From: Malachius bipustulatus
Taxonomy: Eukaryota; Arthropoda; Insecta; Coleoptera; Melyridae
Assembly: GCA_910589415.1 (NCBI GenBank)
Contig: OU342631.1
Coordinates: 20,460,001-20,524,000 of the forward strand
DNA length: 64,000 nucleotides
Reading direction: 5' to 3'
Under the pieces are notes generated by a model. It was given only the letters and a program-made list of their open reading frames with translations. It was not told the DNA's origin and made no database searches. Below are positions 1 through 11,714 of the stretch, piece by piece. Each line of letters begins with the position of its first letter. Within the stretch, counting starts at the first letter, position 1. Both the position numbers and the translations under genes were made by a program.

Positions 1-427
1 CATTATTGAAAAAATTCATTTTTTTCTTTGTACGATCACTAAAAATTCACTATTTGTCCATGCCTGGTTGTATACCTACTCTTCCCGTCTAAAGGTATTT
101 TCAGTTGGTTCGGTGTATTTAGGTAGGTAGGTTCAGCGTCAGCCACATTATTTCCTGGCCCAGCAAGGCGAATTCGGGAGAGAACCGATGAGGAATGCTT
201 TCGGTGTTGTATGTACATACAATAGTATTTTTTTAACACTCAGTCCTAGACTCGGCCAATTATTCTGATTGTTACCTCAGAAAACATTTTGTTCTCTGAT
301 ATCACCGAGCTACCGCGCAGCAACCCAGCCGAAGCGTGATTTCAGGAGATGTTGCTGGTTTGTTACAGTTATACATACAGGGTGCACCATATATCCTTCT
401 CTATATTGCTATCTCCTAACGCTAACA

Positions 428-1325
428 GATAGAGGGTCGGTTAAACTAGACAAAAGATGCGCAATTTTGTGGCCATCTCGAATCAGTCAAAATATACAAA
501 ATATCTGTGACCGTTCCTGAAATATCCTGAAACAACTGAAAAATCGAGATTTCTCATTTTTTCCATATCTTTTTTATTATTGGAGATTAATAAGTATTTT
601 TTTATGGGCGTACATAAGTCAGCAAGAGCTACCCATCTGAACATTTCAAAAATTTTCAAAGCCGACTAATCTTAGAATTTTCATAGTCAACTTTCGTTTT
701 TCTTATGGCCGCCACATTGTCTTTTTATGTTGTTCGGTATAAAAAAAATAATAAAAACCAAAAATTGTTAAACTTCAAAAAAGTAATTTAAAAAATTTTT
801 ATTCTTCTTTTTTCTGTACAAAAAAAGACAACTTTTTAGGCCGAATTTCATAGATTAATTTAAAAAACCATAAGACTATTTCGGGGTATTTTAACAATGT
901 TGACGTATTTTGACGATTTTTTTCTTAGGTTTTTCTTTGTTAAAAGAAGAATAAAAATTTTAGAATTTTTTTTTTGAAGTTTATTAATTTTTGATTTACA
1001 TTATTTTTTTCATATCGAACGACATAAAAAAATAATATGGCGGTCATAAGAAAAACGAAAGTTGACTGTGAAAACTCTTGGATACATTCGGCCTTGAAAA
1101 TTTTCGTAATGGCAGATGGGTAGCTCTTGACGATTTATTTAAGCCTACAATTTTTTTTTATTAATTTCCAATAATAAGAAAGATGGCAAAAATAAGAAAT
1201 CTCGATTTTTCAGTTTTTTCAGGATATTTCAGGAACGGTCACAGATATCTTGTAGGTATGTCTTGACGGATTCGAGATGGCCACAAAACTGCGCATCTTT
1301 TCTTTAATTTAACGGACCCTGTATC
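428..1325. mobile_element. Long inverted-repeat DNA element (about 0.9 kb)
   Basis: The two halves are imperfect reverse complements. The left arm starts near 428 with AGAGGGTCGGTTAAA. The right arm ends near 1325 with the matching complement of TACAGGGTCCGTTAAA. Blocks such as GATGCGCA, TTTGTGGCCATCTCG and GAACGGTCACAGAT recur in mirror order. No transposase ORF is visible, so I read it as a non-autonomous foldback or MITE-like element. Superfamily unknown. Confidence 0.8.
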
Positions 1326-2620
1326 TCTTAGCAGTCGATAATTTTAACTGTACGGTCCAAACACTGTCTAATAAAAAAAGTAACCCTATCAATAGAGGTC
1401 GCTAGGAGTTGTGGTGAAACGAGTGGAGCAAAGTCCCCGGGTGTATTACCTACCGAGCCTTGAACCAGTTGAAACACATAAAAATTTATAGAAGCGGCGT
1501 AGGTCCTTTTAAAACATCGTTCGGTGCTCTCATCTACTAAAATAATGTGAGGTATGTATCTGAAATGGAATTAATTTACGAATAGCTAGCTCTTTTACAA
1601 ATAAACCAATATTAAATATTATAGGTTTAATAGAAATTCACACATTACAAAATGAGTGCAATTAGGCGGTCGACCTCCCTAAGACTCTGAAAGAAACAAT
1701 AATCATCTTATTCTAAAAGTACATATTTATAAAATAGAAATCTTCTTGCAGGAAAATCAATGGTAAATGCTTTAAAACTCACTCAGTAGAACTATTAATA
1801 ATTCAAGACTCACAGAGTTACTATTCTTGACCTCCAATTAAAGCTGGAAGGATTACGTTGCAATTCGGGTAACGGCAAATAGATGCACGTTGGTAAGTAG
1901 TAGGTAACGTATGGATGCTGCTGGCGGCTGGATCAGTTGAAAAACAGTAGTAGGTACTCCAACACTATCACCGTCAATTCAAGGGGTAGTATCCGAAGGT
2001 TTATCCGTGTGGTTAAGGTGAAATTCGATTATGTAGCACAAAGAGATTTCACATAACTTATTCACTTCTTTGATTAAGCACAACAACAAATTTATAATAC
2101 TATAAGCTATTGACAACACTTATAAACATCAACCGAGAGCTAGTTACTGGTAATTTATTACTAATAGTTGAAATAGTTCAACTATAACGGCTCACCGTAA
2201 TAACAATCCAATAGTAAAATCTGGCCGGAGATATTATACGAACCAGGCTCTCTTGGCCGGTTTTCCCCGTATCCGTTCAGTCCCGAATACCTCGACTGAC
2301 TGCCTTCCCTTCAGTGAAACGTAAAGGAAAGGAACAATTTTTAAACAGAATAAAAGAAACCACCTCGCTGGAAATATTCAGCTTGTCCAAAGCAGGCTGG
2401 ACCACCCATACTTCACGCTCCCTTCATGTAAATAAAAGTTAGGATGATTGGAGAACACCTGCAAGACTCGAATCACCTCAGAGTTCTTTGTGGTTTGGAT
2501 CTTTTTATATTATTAGCTAGAATACAAGTTTTTAGGGCGGTTGGCACCATTATCTCAATAAACGCCATTTGGCGCTTGGTCCCTTTTAGATAAGCGCTAT
2601 CCATTTATGGTACATCCTGT
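1326..2620. other. Non-coding stretch, no recognised feature
   Basis: AT-rich sequence with stop codons in all frames. I see no splice-linked coding segments, RNA gene or clear repeat structure here. Confidence 0.5.
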
Positions 2621-3554
2621 ATACCTACACTGTGTCCAAGATGAGAATGGTCGGTTAAATTTTGGGGAAAATCGGGGGAAAAGTTGGGCAATCTGAAGGA
2701 CAAAGTAATGGCAGAATGAGATTTCAAAAATTATTTTAATTTTCAAATTAAATTTTTTTTTTTAATTTCGTTTCTCTGATTTATTGACGTTATTTGAAGA
2801 TGGAGAAAAACTGAAACCACATTTTTCATTGCAGTTACTGACCAGCTTTATTTTTGCGATATCATTTTTTTTTATCTGAAAATTCATGGGTATCTGCAGG
2901 ACCGGACTGAACTTCGATTTTTTCAAATACGGTCGTGGATTTTTTTGCAAAAATTGAAAGTTGTTTTAATTCTGAATTTTGTTTGTAACTTTAAATGCCA
3001 ACAATAGTGGTCCATACATGCTTCGGATCGGACTATAATATTCTAGCTATTGACATCATCAGTTTAATTCTCGGTTTAATTTCACTTTATTACGGATCTG
3101 TGCTCGTATTAAACTTTTTGGACTTTGTATTACTCATCGTCATCACAATCTGACAAGTGCAAAAAAATTTGGTGAGAGCACTTAAGAAGTATTTAAGTAC
3201 CTACTTAAGAGAGTATTTAAAAAGTCGAATCTCAGTCCGGCCCTGCAAATATGAACCGTCAGGTAAAAAAAAAACTGACAAAGCAAAAATAAAGTTGGCC
3301 AATAACTGCAATGTAAAAAATGTGTTTCCAATCTTCAATAATAACTTTAATAAAATTAAGAAAAACCAAAATTGAAAATTTTGTTTATTTTTTCAAAATT
3401 ATTCGATAATCAAAAATACTTTTTGAAACCTCTTTCTGCTATTGCATTGTCCTTCTGGTTGCCCAACTTTTTCTCTTTTAACCCACCCTGTATCGCCTAC
3501 AATTTCCGAGATCCCCATGCTGTTCATCCTCACCTTGGACACAGTAGGAGTAGG
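2621..3554. mobile_element. Long inverted-repeat DNA element (about 0.93 kb)
   Basis: Left-arm landmarks CTGTGTCCAAGATGAG, AAAAGTTGGGCAATC and AGGACCGGACTGAAC reappear reversed on the right as GACTCAGTCCGG-type, GGTTGCCCAACTTTT and CTCACCTTGGACACAG. The right arm carries about 45 bases, including CACCCTGTA, that are missing on the left, so the left arm has a deletion. No coding capacity is visible. Confidence 0.75.
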
Positions 3555-3825
3555 TACTTATACCTAATAAGACAGAGGTAGGTAGTCCGTAAAATTAGTC
3601 TTTCCGAAAAATACATCATGAAACATGTAGTTCTTTGACGTATGGTTTCTTTTTTAGCGTTCTTAATGGTTTTAACCGCAAGTAGATAGAAAAAAAACGT
3701 TGTTTGGAATTAAGCGTGCAGAACAGAAAAGTGTTATTTTAGGTACGGTAATTTAATTATTCAAGGTCGATCAAAAAAGATTCGCTCAGATTGGTCGATG
3801 AGACTGACCGTCCGAGAAGTAAATA

Positions 3826-3897
3826 TCCGGTATGGTCTAGTGGCTAGGATACCTGGCTTTCACCCAGGAGGCTCGGGTTCGATTCCCGGTACCGGAA
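3826..3897 (+). tRNA. tRNA-Glu (anticodon TTC), copy 1
   Basis: A 72-base cloverleaf. The acceptor stem is TCCGGTA paired with TACCGGA plus discriminator A. The D-arm contains the A box TGGTCTAGTGGC. The anticodon stem CCTGG/CCAGG encloses loop CTTTCAC with anticodon TTC, reading GAA/GAG codons. The B box is GGTTCGATTCC. A T-run shortly downstream (from about 3903) can serve as Pol III terminator. No intron; CCA is not encoded, as expected for a eukaryotic gene. By eye the copies at 4222 and 4983 are identical. Confidence 0.98.
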
Positions 3898-4221
3898 TTA
3901 CTTTTTTATTTCAATTTCGGATTTTTTTTTAATTACGACATTTTGACTTTGTTTATTTTTAAACAAATTTATTTTATAATAGTCACAGTATTTTTATTGT
4001 GTTATTACCTATTACATATTATGTTTTTTTATGCTATTACCTAATCAGTACATTAAAGCATATTTTCGATACTGGTCATCCTTGGGGGAGGATCATATTA
4101 ATTGAAGATCCTTTTCTGCTTAAATTCCTTCTAAAATGTTACTTGTAATCTTATTTTTACCAATAGTAAAAGAGATTTCTTGGACCGACTGAGCTAAATC
4201 AAAGCTGAAGATATGTAAATA

Positions 4222-4293
4222 TCCGGTATGGTCTAGTGGCTAGGATACCTGGCTTTCACCCAGGAGGCTCGGGTTCGATTCCCGGTACCGGAA
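4222..4293 (+). tRNA. tRNA-Glu (anticodon TTC), copy 2
   Basis: The same 72-base cloverleaf as the copy at 3826, with no base difference that I can see: acceptor TCCGGTA/TACCGGA, anticodon TTC, intact A and B boxes, T-run terminator directly after the gene. Flanking sequence is unlike the other copies beyond a few bases. Confidence 0.98.
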
Positions 4294-4540
4294 TTATTTT
4301 TTTACTCGATTTCCGAGTCGATTTCTTATTTGAAACTTTTTTTCTTGTAAATTATTATGTATATTTAAAAAAATAATAATAAAACCTTCAGAAAGGAAAA
4401 TGTTCCAAAAGATTTTTGCTGAATATTTTGCTGAATAATTCCTCGAATTATTCCTTTTCTTGAAGTGTACCAACTTTTTTTTTGAAGTTGAAAGTATGTA
4501 AATTAATTAAGTAAAGGGAACTTTAATTTTTTTTTGTTTG

Positions 4541-4773
4541 TGAAAGAGGAACATCGGTCTTAGCTAGGTATAATGTAGATAAAACACAATCGCTCCACTC
4601 TGATAATTTGGCTTCAAGAACTTGCTGATTCATCCATAGACTCATTTTAATGGTATAAATAATAGTTAAAGACGAACACAAACAATCATGGCGAGACTGG
4701 GATTCGAACCCACACGGTGACAGTCTCAACGGCTTATTTATGCACTCTACCCCGCCGAGCTACCGACCGCTCT
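4541..4773 (-). mobile_element. tRNA-derived SINE, copy 1
   Basis: On the minus strand the element begins at about 4773 with a tRNA-like head. Its A box resembles TAGCTCGGCGGG and its B box is GGTTCGAATCCC (complement at about 4690-4701). The body ends in a T-rich plus-strand run at 4525-4540, which is an A-rich tail in the element's own direction. The body matches the element at 9441-9668: shared words include CATCGGTCTTA, CGCTCCACTCTG and TAATTTGGCTTC. It sits between tRNA-Glu copies 2 and 3. Confidence 0.85.
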
Positions 4774-4982
4774 AAAGGGAATTTCAAAAATAATAAATAA
4801 TTCCATGTTTAAAACAGTCGTTAAAAAGTATCTTTCAAATTGTATCTATGCGTTTAAAGCGTAAATTATCGATCGCAGGATTACGCAATGGTGCATAAAA
4901 GCACGATTTAAATTGGCGCTTTAATTGCAAAATAATTCTTGAATTTTGTCCGAAAAGAAATGAAGCTATTGAGCCTTCAATA

Positions 4983-5054
4983 TCCGGTATGGTCTAGTGG
5001 CTAGGATACCTGGCTTTCACCCAGGAGGCTCGGGTTCGATTCCCGGTACCGGAA
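4983..5054 (+). tRNA. tRNA-Glu (anticodon TTC), copy 3
   Basis: Third identical 72-base tRNA-Glu(UUC) gene in the same orientation, with intact acceptor, D, anticodon and T arms and both internal Pol III boxes. A TTTTTG stretch a few bases downstream is the likely terminator. Confidence 0.98.
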
Positions 5055-5546
5055 TTTAAGTTTTTGTTTTTGAATCTCTCGCTCTAGGTGAGTTTGGACT
5101 TTTGAATAGAATTTATTTATTCCAACCATTTTTTTTTTTTATAAATTCGTTAGATACATTTTTAATTCAATAGATTTTACTCGATGTAATAAATTTTTCT
5201 CATTCAAATTGAATAAAAAAAATTGGCGAAACATCCTCGAGCCTCCCAGAAGTTACTTGATATGGATTATGGAATAAATCTTGATGTGCTTATCAGAATG
5301 ATTATAACCTCTTAACCTTATTCGGGGCAGTTATACCGTTATCGTATAACTGAAGTTAAGAAATTTTGCGCATTTAAAAAAAAATTAATGTTTGTAATTT
5401 TTTCACTGCTACTGTTTTGTGTTGTCAAGGCTATATGCTTGAAGATTCTTTTTTAACATCAATTTTTGTTATTCTTGGTATTTTAATAAAATTTGGTATA
5501 TCTTCCATTTTCGCCTTTGAATTTGGTCAACAAATTTTTACTACCA

Positions 5547-5601
5547 ATTCCAATCTACCCCTTACTCACGAAAAAAAAATGCGTAAGGGGTAGATTGGAA
5601 T
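5547..5601. repeat. Perfect 19-bp stem hairpin
   Basis: The arm at 5547-5565 (ATTCCAATCTACCCCTTAC) is exactly complementary to 5583-5601, with a 17-base loop rich in A. It is not flanked by an obvious transposon end. It could be a tiny foldback remnant or a structured RNA element. Confidence 0.85.
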
Positions 5602-5799
5602 TTTTGCCATAGGTAACTTACATTGATTCAACAGAGCCTGATGTTAGGAAGGAATTTTCAACCCAATTTATATTTATTTTTGTTCATGCAAAAATCTACT
5701 TAACTTTACCATACGTTTACGTAGGTATAATCTTAAATAAATATCTAGGTAGGTATAAACAAAAGTCATTCGAAACTTTAATTAAACCAACCCAGACCA

Positions 5800-6010
5800 T
5801 CCCCAATAGTTCACCTCCATTCATTATCCGCACACCAGGATCACATTGTAGCCAGCCGTCTGGCATTTGCGCAATTGCCGCCGCCGTCGCCGCGGAATCC
5901 CGATGAGTCACCCGCCAGGCTGCCGCCGCCCCCGGGGGTAGGCTCTCGGCCGCCTGGAACCGGATAGCGACCGAAACCGTCTGCAATATTCACCTTTATT
6001 ACCGAGGCCG
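5800..6010. other. GC-rich island with CpG and GCC repeats
   Basis: This stretch contrasts sharply with the AT-rich surroundings and contains CCGCCGCCGTCGCCGCGG-like runs. It encodes no recognisable protein on either strand. It may be a promoter or 5' leader exon of a gene whose coding part lies elsewhere (stathmin downstream is one possibility), but nothing here proves that. Confidence 0.35.
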
Positions 6011-6700
6011 GGATTTTATCTCCGGCTCTTGATGATGGATGGGATTAATGAGAAATGCGTTACTATCCGCCTGCATAGTGTTGGGAAATTATTCATTTCT
6101 ACTTCCGGAACTTCTATCGATTTGATTTTTGATTTAGTGTTTTTTGTATTGTTGTTTAAAGGAAAAAAAAATCGTATAATAAATAGATCAACAATTCTTA
6201 AATTTTTTATGCATAGACAGATTAGGACATGGCAATTATTATAATAATTATTGTATTATTATATTTCGTATTGCCGTTCTTTGATTTACAGTTATTATGT
6301 AGATAATTGAAATTTTGGATGTGCGCCATTCCATGCGCGTATTTCAAAGAGGACAAACTTGGCCCTAGTTCCCCTACTGCGGTCGCCATCAATCCCTGAC
6401 CATGCCATACAGCAGGCACCGTCTCCGTTACAGTTTTGCAAACTAGCCTAGGTCGTAGAAAACTAAATGGTGAGTTTGTATAGGTACCTAGGTAAGTACC
6501 TATAATCTTCGAGCGGCGATCTTTTTTTTTCTTTACAAAAATAATGATTCCTTTTATGACACAAATCGCTCATTTTAGGTCCGCTTTATGATTAGGCGGC
6601 CGCCATTTTCCATATCGGCCATTAGAGGTGAACGCATTTTAGGCTGTATGACCTTATACCGGATATGGATTATGTCCTAATAACGAAGGCAATAAGGAAC

Positions 6701-7444
6701 TATCAAAAGAGTGGGTTTTTATTGCACGAATCCTTCAAATGGTCATTGAGGATTAAAAAATCGCGGATTGCTATTAACTTAGAGGGTGGAAAATTTAGAT
6801 AAGGTGAAACTGCACCCCTTTCAGCTTTCTAATGATATCTCTAAAAAAAATCTTGTGTAAAAGTAACTTGAAAAGAAGACAAAAAAATAAATATTTTTTT
6901 TTCATTAATTTTGCGTATAAGCATTGCTTCACAGAAAAACAAGTAGATTAAATTGTCTTCAAAATGGTGTATTAAAAATTATTTTTTGATAAAAACTGAC
7001 TTAGAAGCCGCTCTTAAACATTTTTTTGTTAATTTTTTATAGCGTTTCTTGATATCGTTTTCGTTTTATTTTTTTTCACAACAAAATTGATTTTTATTCC
7101 CACTATTTTGAGATCAATTTAATCTACTTGTTTTTCTGTGAATCAAAATCCATACCTAACGCTACTCTGAAAAAAGTTAAACGCAAAATCAATGAAAAAT
7201 AACAAAACAATCGATTTTTGCTTTTTTCAAGTTACTTTTTTGAATATTTTTGATACAAGAATCTTTCCATTAATTTTAAAAATAAATAATTTCGGTCTAA
7301 AAGCGCAGTATCTACAAAAGCTGTAAGGGGTGCAGTTTCACCCCTATATCCAATTTCCACGATCTAATTTAATAGCACTCCCCGGTTTTTAATCCCTAAT
7401 GACCATTTGAAGGATTCATGCAATAAAAACCCAATCTTTCGATA
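6701..7444. mobile_element. Inverted-repeat DNA element (about 0.74 kb)
   Basis: Ends are TATCAAAAGAGTGGGTTTTT on the left and the complement of TATCGAAAGATTGGGTTTTT on the right. An internal 26-base block at 6930-6955 is perfectly repeated in reverse at 7115-7140. Further mirrored words are GGTCATT, GGGGTGCAGTTTCACC and CAAGTTACTTT. It belongs to a different end family from the TACAGGGTG elements. No ORF. Confidence 0.8.
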
Positions 7445-9440
7445 ATACATAATCAATAGCCTACCTATCCTATAAGATTATGACAAATTTAATAATTGAT
7501 GTTTATATTTTAATTAACTTGATCTCTTAGCAGCCACACACAAACAGATATTAATATTAATGACTTAATCTCTATTGGCTCATGTTACTGCTATCATGAT
7601 TTTATTATTTGCTGTGGCAAAATCAAAACGGCAGATGGAACTCTATTGTGACTGTAATATATCCAGTCACTGTACTTATATATAGTACGTCCGTACAATA
7701 CGGACTCAAAGAAAGAAAGTGTATACGAGGTAAGTGTACATACTACAGTCTTATTGATTTACTCTAGTTATGTCAAAGTAAACTCTTGAAAATGCACCTT
7801 CAACTTCAAAGGGTACACTTTCCTTTATGTCACAAAAGCTCTTACCCCCACCTTTTCGTAGCGACTTTCATCGTAAAAAACCTCTTTGATATCGTCTGAG
7901 ACGTTAGTTTACCACTACCACGACTCCTCTTCACCTCTGCTTCACCCTTCACCCCAAACCAAACTATCTTTCACGCGAGATGTTTGGTTGAAATTTCCCC
8001 AGAATGTATACCGGGACCGCAGATGCTTATATTATTTCGGGGGGTGATATCCAGCGGATTATGTTTCGTATCGCATCATCTCGAGTATACTACTACAGCG
8101 CAAACAAATATCTGGAGATAGAATTTGATACACGAGAAGCCCTTCAGGTTGACTTACAGGGCTGATAAACCTGGTTGATCCCGCCTGTAATCCAGGCTGG
8201 CGCCGGGTGTTGAGGGTAAACATGAGACTGTTGAATGGGGGGCGGAATTTATCAGGGGTGGCTGTGAGGTGTGTGCGTTAGCTTTATGGTTGGTTATTAA
8301 AGGATAAACAAACCGCCTGCGTTGCTGAAATTCGAGCATCCCTCATTCTTGACACAGTATATTTTTCCCCATTTCCGAGTGAATTATTACCGTCATCAAG
8401 AGTCTAAAGAGTTATAATTAAAACGTAGAATTCAAGCGGGGTGCTTCATCCGTCAATTTCACAAAGTTTTATTTCATTTCAAAATAAACCGTATTAAAAA
8501 AATGCCCGTGTCCGGTCGAAATCCGAGGTTCCCGGAGGGATATAAATCAACCCGTCACCAAAACAAATATACCCGAATCGTGGTTACATGCACACGAAAC
8601 TGATGATGGAGAACCTTGTTTCTGTTAACCCTGCCGATACATCAGTGTCACCGCTAAAAGCTCGAACGTTCCAAGTTTTAAGCTTTTTTGACGCGTTATT
8701 CGTTACCCCAAATGAATATTCATGATGTTTCAGCACATGTTCAGTTTCACCCCCGGGGAAAATCCAAACAGGTGGAAATTTACGACAGAAAGTTTTCGTC
8801 GTGGAGCTCGATATTGAAATGGACACAATTTTTCTTTACTGGTAGTGTGGTGACTTGATAAATGGGATACAATGCACATCTTACTTGTTTTTTTTGCGTT
8901 TACGGCGGAAGGGTGTAAAAACGTAATGTAATATTTTTTCAGTAAATAGGAGGCAACTACCTTTGGCGAAATCGAAATCGAAACCTAGAACTCATCAGCC
9001 TAAGAAAGTACAGTTTTATAGTAAGTACCTGCTAGAAAGAAACGAAGCACTTGGTTTCTTGTGACTGTGAAGCACTATTTAGTTTTCAGTTATTGATTTT
9101 AGGTTTAGTATGAAGCTTCACTTTTTCATTCATTTTGTTTATCTATTATGTTTTATGTTATTACGTTTTTTTTTGCAATTTTTACGTTTCCATGACGTTT
9201 CATTTTATGCACTAAGTACTTGATGTGATTATTTAAAATTTTTCTGTCATTGTTGTTTATATTTTTTGTTGTTTCCTGCTTATAGTTCAATTTTTCAGTG
9301 TAAGCTTAGGTAGTAGAGTTTTATGAATACGACGTTCTTGCTCGCAAAATAGACCAAACAAAACTCAGTAGAAAAGTCAGTATTATTACCTACCACTTTG
9401 GTGCAAAAAATCGCATTTTATTTGGTTTTTTGCTTTTTTT
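7445..9440. other. Non-coding stretch, partly GC-richer
   Basis: I see no gene. The part from about 7840 to 8340 has a more balanced base composition than its surroundings and lacks repeat signatures, so it may hold regulatory sequence. The remainder is AT-rich. Confidence 0.4.
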
Positions 9441-9668
9441 AAAGAGGGAGCATCGGTCTTAACTGTGTAGGTAAGACATAGTCGCTCCACTCTGGTAATT
9501 TGGCTTCGAGAACCAGCTCATTAAGCCACAGACACATTTGTAGAGAAATAAATAGTTTTATAAACGAACACAAATGACCAAGTCGAGCTGGGATTCGAAC
9601 CACAGACGTTTGGTAGCGTCAAACGGCGTCAGTCTATTAACCTTAACCGCTGCGCCACCGTCCGCGCT
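9441..9668 (-). mobile_element. tRNA-derived SINE, copy 2
   Basis: On the minus strand the head starts near 9668 with A box TGGCGCAGCGGT and B box GGTTCGAATCCC. The body shares CATCGGTCTTA, CGCTCCACTCTG and TAATTTGGCTTC with the copy at 4541-4773. The T-rich plus-strand run at 9421-9440 corresponds to the A-rich 3' tail. The tRNA-like head differs clearly from that of copy 1. Confidence 0.85.
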
Positions 9669-9704
9669 GGTTTTTTGATTATAAAATAAAAACTGATAGA
9701 GCAA

Positions 9705-10314
9705 TACAGGGTGATCCCGAAATGGCGGACACGGAATACAGGGTGTTGTAGGGGATGTTCAGAAAGACTATAAATTTAAAACAAAAATGGGTTCCTCGGC
9801 TTCGTTACCGAGATATAGGGTGTCCTTTTTCCAAACTTTGAATCGAAATGGCGGTCAAATTTAAACAACCTCCACTGGCAAAGCATATGGTTTCACATAA
9901 CTATAACGATAGTGTTTGCTTTTTATTATCGGGAACGGATTTACAGGCATTCAAAGTTTACCTATTCCCCGAGTTCAACAAAATTTTTCAATGTGGCATC
10001 GTTGTTCGAATTAGAGATTTTGAATAATATTATCGACTATGTCGTATCCGCGAAACGATAATTGTTTTAAGCTTTGTTGTGTTTCCAGTTTATATGTTTC
10101 TATGGTAACATTCTATCTGGGTATTGTAGACCTACACATTATTTTTCTGCCTGAAAAAGGGTCAGTGCAGTGTTGTGACTTTAGTTTCTACAAAAGTGGT
10201 CATGTCTTCTTAAGGGAGCCATACTTGAGAAAACAGTAAATAAAACTTAGAATCTTTAATCCACAATAGATGCTGTAGTGCTGTCCGTGTCCGCCATTTC
10301 GGGATCACCCTGTA
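9705..10314. mobile_element. TIR element with about 31-bp terminal repeats
   Basis: Starts with TACAGGGTGATCCCGAAATG and ends with its exact reverse complement. The perfect terminal repeat covers about 31 bases, through GGCGGACACGGA. The interior is not a full palindrome and has no transposase. TA flanks suggest a TA target duplication. The right end abuts the next inverted-repeat element. Confidence 0.85.
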
Positions 10315-11135
10315 TAAATGTCCCAACGCAAGATTTATAGAGAATTAAAATGAGAAAAAAATGAGATCTGAAACAACTGGATCGGCTCATTATTAGGAGA
10401 CAAAACAAAAAACAATTTGCGTTTTTCAAAAAATTTATAACGTCGCTATTTTTTTAGTTGTAGTCTTTACGAGATACTCGATAGGTGTTGACAAGTATCT
10501 AGTTCCTGTGTGAAAAATTAGTTTTCGCGTGATTACAATAAGAAGTTCTTCATACCAAATTTTGCAGCGAGCTAGATGCTCTGGAAGCCGTCAGATTCAA
10601 ATTTATCAAACGAATTTGGAAAGTAGGAGTGTTCAGATATTAAACGCCAATCTTCGTTTTCCATTTAAATGCTAAAAAATTTGCGCGCAAACATGAGCAA
10701 AAACGGCCGAATGTGCATGAGTGCGGGGTAGAACAGCAACAGCAATAATTGAGGAGGTGCATAATACAAGCGCTGTTGTACTCCTCATCAGCTTATTCTA
10801 CCCCCACTCTCACTAGCTCGGCCGTTTTCGCTCATGTTTGCGCGTAATTTTTTACCCATTTTTCAGCATTTAAATGGAAAACGAAGATTGACGTTTTATA
10901 GCTGAGACGTGAGAATAATTATCCAGGCAGCATCTAGCTTTTGCACACAGGAAGTACCTATCAATATCGAATATCTCGCAAACAGCCTGCACCAGAACTC
11001 AAAAAATGGCGATTGTACGAATTAAAAAAAAAAGCTTTTTTATATCCTCTCTTAATAATGAACCGTTCGGGTTGTTTCAGCTCTCAATGTCTTCGTATTT
11101 TAATTCTCTACATTTCATCCATTGGGGCCATTAAC
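10315..11135. mobile_element. Long inverted-repeat DNA element (about 0.8 kb)
   Basis: Mirror words include AGAGAATTAAAA (10339 against about 11099-11110), TGAAACAACC/GGTTGTTTCA, CCATTTAAATGCTGAAAAA-like and GCGCAAACATGAGC near the centre. The centre lies near 10740. No coding capacity. Confidence 0.75.
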
Positions 11136-11714
11136 ATTGCTTTATCAGTTTTTCTTTTATAAGCAAAATTAAAAAAGAGAATAGAAAATGATAAACTCGA
11201 CTAGAAAGCACGGTTATGATCTGGGGGTATTCCGCTATTCCATTGTTTTTTGTTGACAGGATTTTTTTGTAAAAGAAAAAATGGTCGGTTATTAAAAAAA
11301 ATGTTTTGGGCTACGATATTTATTTTATTTAACTTTTATAAACTTTTAACGAACCGCTTTTGACAAATTTCGATTGTTACGTCGTAAATGTATTGCTGAA
11401 TCGTCAGCTTCCTTTATTAATCACCAAAAAACTTTAGAAAAATAATTAACTGAGATACTTACCGTAAACCCTCTTAAGTAGACTTAAAATGAAAAATTGC
11501 AATTTTAAAAATTTAGGCGCACTTGGCAATGCCACAAAATTTACTAGAAAAAAAAAACTTCTAAAATCGTTGCAGCGATGGTAAAAATTGATCATTGTCA
11601 GGCAGCTAAAGAAGAATTTTATTTCTAGACCAGTGGCCATTACGTACAAATTACCTAGAAGGGTTGATATCGAGGTTGATATTATACATAGACATAGGTA
11701 GGTATACTTACTTT

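Noticed and set aside
5717..5986. 89-codon open frame on the minus strand in the GC-rich island
   Set aside because: Opens because GC-rich sequence lacks stops; Ala/Pro/Gly-rich start without domain pattern, and the reading runs into AT-rich DNA.
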